DNA of 15,038 nt from Nitrospinota bacterium. GTDB lineage: Bacteria > JAUXIQ01. The notes under the pieces are model-generated. The model had not been told where the DNA came from. It did no database searches and saw nothing but the letters and a program-made list of their open reading frames with translations. Position 1 is the first letter of the stretch; each line of letters opens with the position of its first letter. Location of the stretch: positions 1 to 15,038 of the forward strand of contig JAUXIQ010000012.1 of NCBI GenBank assembly GCA_030620925.1, written 5' to 3'. Shown in pieces: positions 14,381 through 15,038 of the stretch. Both the position numbers and the translations under genes were made by a program.

Positions 14381-15010
14381 ATGCTAGTCAGGCACAGGAT
14401 GCAAACTGATCCAATCACCATCAGAAAAAATGATTCTTTACGCCTAGCTGCCGACATGCTCAAGGAGAAAAGAATCAGGACCCTGCCGGTGGTAGATGGT
14501 CGAAAATTAGTGGGGGTAGTCACCGACAGGGACGTTCGGCAGGCCCAGGCATCTTCAGCCACAAGCCTCGAGGTGCGCGAGCTCTACTACCTCCTTGAAA
14601 AAATAAGAGTAGAAGACATAATGACTAAAAACGTCATCACCGTCACCCCCGACACAACTATAGAGGACTCCGCAAAGCTGCTCCACGATAAAATGATAGG
14701 GGGCCTGCCGGTTGTCGACGAAAAAGGCGAACTGGAGGGGGTAATAACCGAGACCGACGTCCTGGAAGTCCTCCTGGAAGTATTGGGCATGAGTGAGGAA
14801 AGCGATCGCATGGAGGTTATCCTTGACGACAAGCCTGGTCAGCTTGCAGAGGTCACCAAGATAATCAAGGGCCACAACGTGAACATCCTGAGCGTGGTCA
14901 CCACCAAAGGGCCCTCCAAAGGGAAGAGGGCTTGCGTCTTGCGACTCAAGACCACCGAGCTCGGTGACATTAAAAAAGAGTTGGGAGGGGCAGGCTTCGA
15001 AGTAATCTAA
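14381..15010 (+). CDS. CBS-CBS-ACT domain protein (AcuB-like)
   Basis: This 209-residue cytoplasmic protein looks like a small-molecule sensor. The first CBS domain covers about 2-58 (MQTDPITIRKNDSLRLAA, LPVVDGRKLVGVVTDRD). The second covers about 76-133 (VEDIMTKNVITVTPDTT, LPVVDEKGELEGVITETDVL). An ACT-like domain covers about 143-209 (EVILDDKPGQLAEVTKIIKGHNVNILSV). CBS pairs usually bind adenosyl compounds and ACT domains amino acids or similar ligands. The same architecture occurs in AcuB-type proteins, first named in Bacillus acetoin use, whose biochemical role is poorly known. The start at 14381 is chosen because GGGAGGAGGG ends six bases upstream; the ATG at 14363 lies before that ribosome site. 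It follows the nicotinate phosphoribosyltransferase gene by 73 bases and may be co-transcribed. Confidence 0.9.
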   Translation: MLVRHRMQTDPITIRKNDSLRLAADMLKEKRIRTLPVVDGRKLVGVVTDRDVRQAQASSATSLEVRELYYLLEKIRVEDIMTKNVITVTPDTTIEDSAKLLHDKMIGGLPVVDEKGELEGVITETDVLEVLLEVLGMSEESDRMEVILDDKPGQLAEVTKIIKGHNVNILSVVTTKGPSKGKRACVLRLKTTELGDIKKELGGAGFEVI

Positions 15011-15038
15011 AATCGAGGGGCTGATTCCCCGGGGCGGA

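Noticed and set aside
15011-15038. GGGG-CTGATT-CCCC element after the CBS-ACT gene as a terminator
   Set aside because: The four-base stem is too short, no T-run follows before the window ends, and a second GGGG immediately after makes the pairing ambiguous.

Overview
The window reads as chromosomal DNA from a Gram-negative (diderm) bacterium. A complete tolQ-tolR-tolA-tolB-pal operon, two predicted lipoproteins (Pal and an RlpA-like protein) and a secreted cupredoxin-type protein all imply an outer membrane and periplasm. Genes have clear Shine-Dalgarno sites and several GTG/TTG starts. Coding DNA has moderate GC and the longer intergenic gaps are visibly AT-rich. There is no rRNA gene or other phylogenetic marker strong enough for a firm placement. 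A Desulfobacterota- or Nitrospirota-like lineage is my guess, at low confidence.

Layout. 1-346: no convincing gene, but a good sigma70-like promoter. 347-1894 (+): carboxyltransferase subunit of a biotin-dependent acyl-CoA carboxylase. 1910-2635 (-): exported cupredoxin plus carboxypeptidase-regulatory-like domain protein, convergent with the previous gene. 2844-4044 (+): purE and a Sua5/YrdC threonylcarbamoyl-AMP synthase. 4117-8158 (-): the Tol-Pal operon, transcribed tolQ to pal. 8159-8693: a 535-base AT-rich divergent control region with a hairpin and a repeated motif. 8694-9140 (+): RlpA-like lytic transglycosylase lipoprotein. 9265-10523 (+): a PHP-family metal-dependent hydrolase followed 17 bases later by a protein I do not recognise. 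10524-10835: no gene seen. 10836-11579 (-): a stand-alone SagB-type nitroreductase. 11870-15010 (+): phosphoglycerate kinase, an archaeal-type zinc-containing nicotinate phosphoribosyltransferase, and a CBS-CBS-ACT protein.

How they work together. The Tol-Pal complex (proton-motive-force motor TolQR, transducer TolA, periplasmic TolB, lipoprotein Pal) constricts the outer membrane at division. The divergently transcribed RlpA-like enzyme is a plausible septal peptidoglycan partner. Most of the rest is core metabolism: purine synthesis, tRNA t6A modification, glycolysis, NAD salvage and acyl-CoA carboxylation. It is interspersed with accessory genes: the cupredoxin, the PHP plus unknown pair, and SagB.

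I found no transposase, phage gene, CRISPR array, tRNA or rRNA, and nothing I would call a new defence or biosynthetic system. The items most worth a second look are the PHP plus unknown gene pair, the orphan SagB enzyme, the cupredoxin fusion, the palindromes before purE, the divergent substrate pocket of the acyl-CoA carboxylase, and the structured gap upstream of the tol operon.
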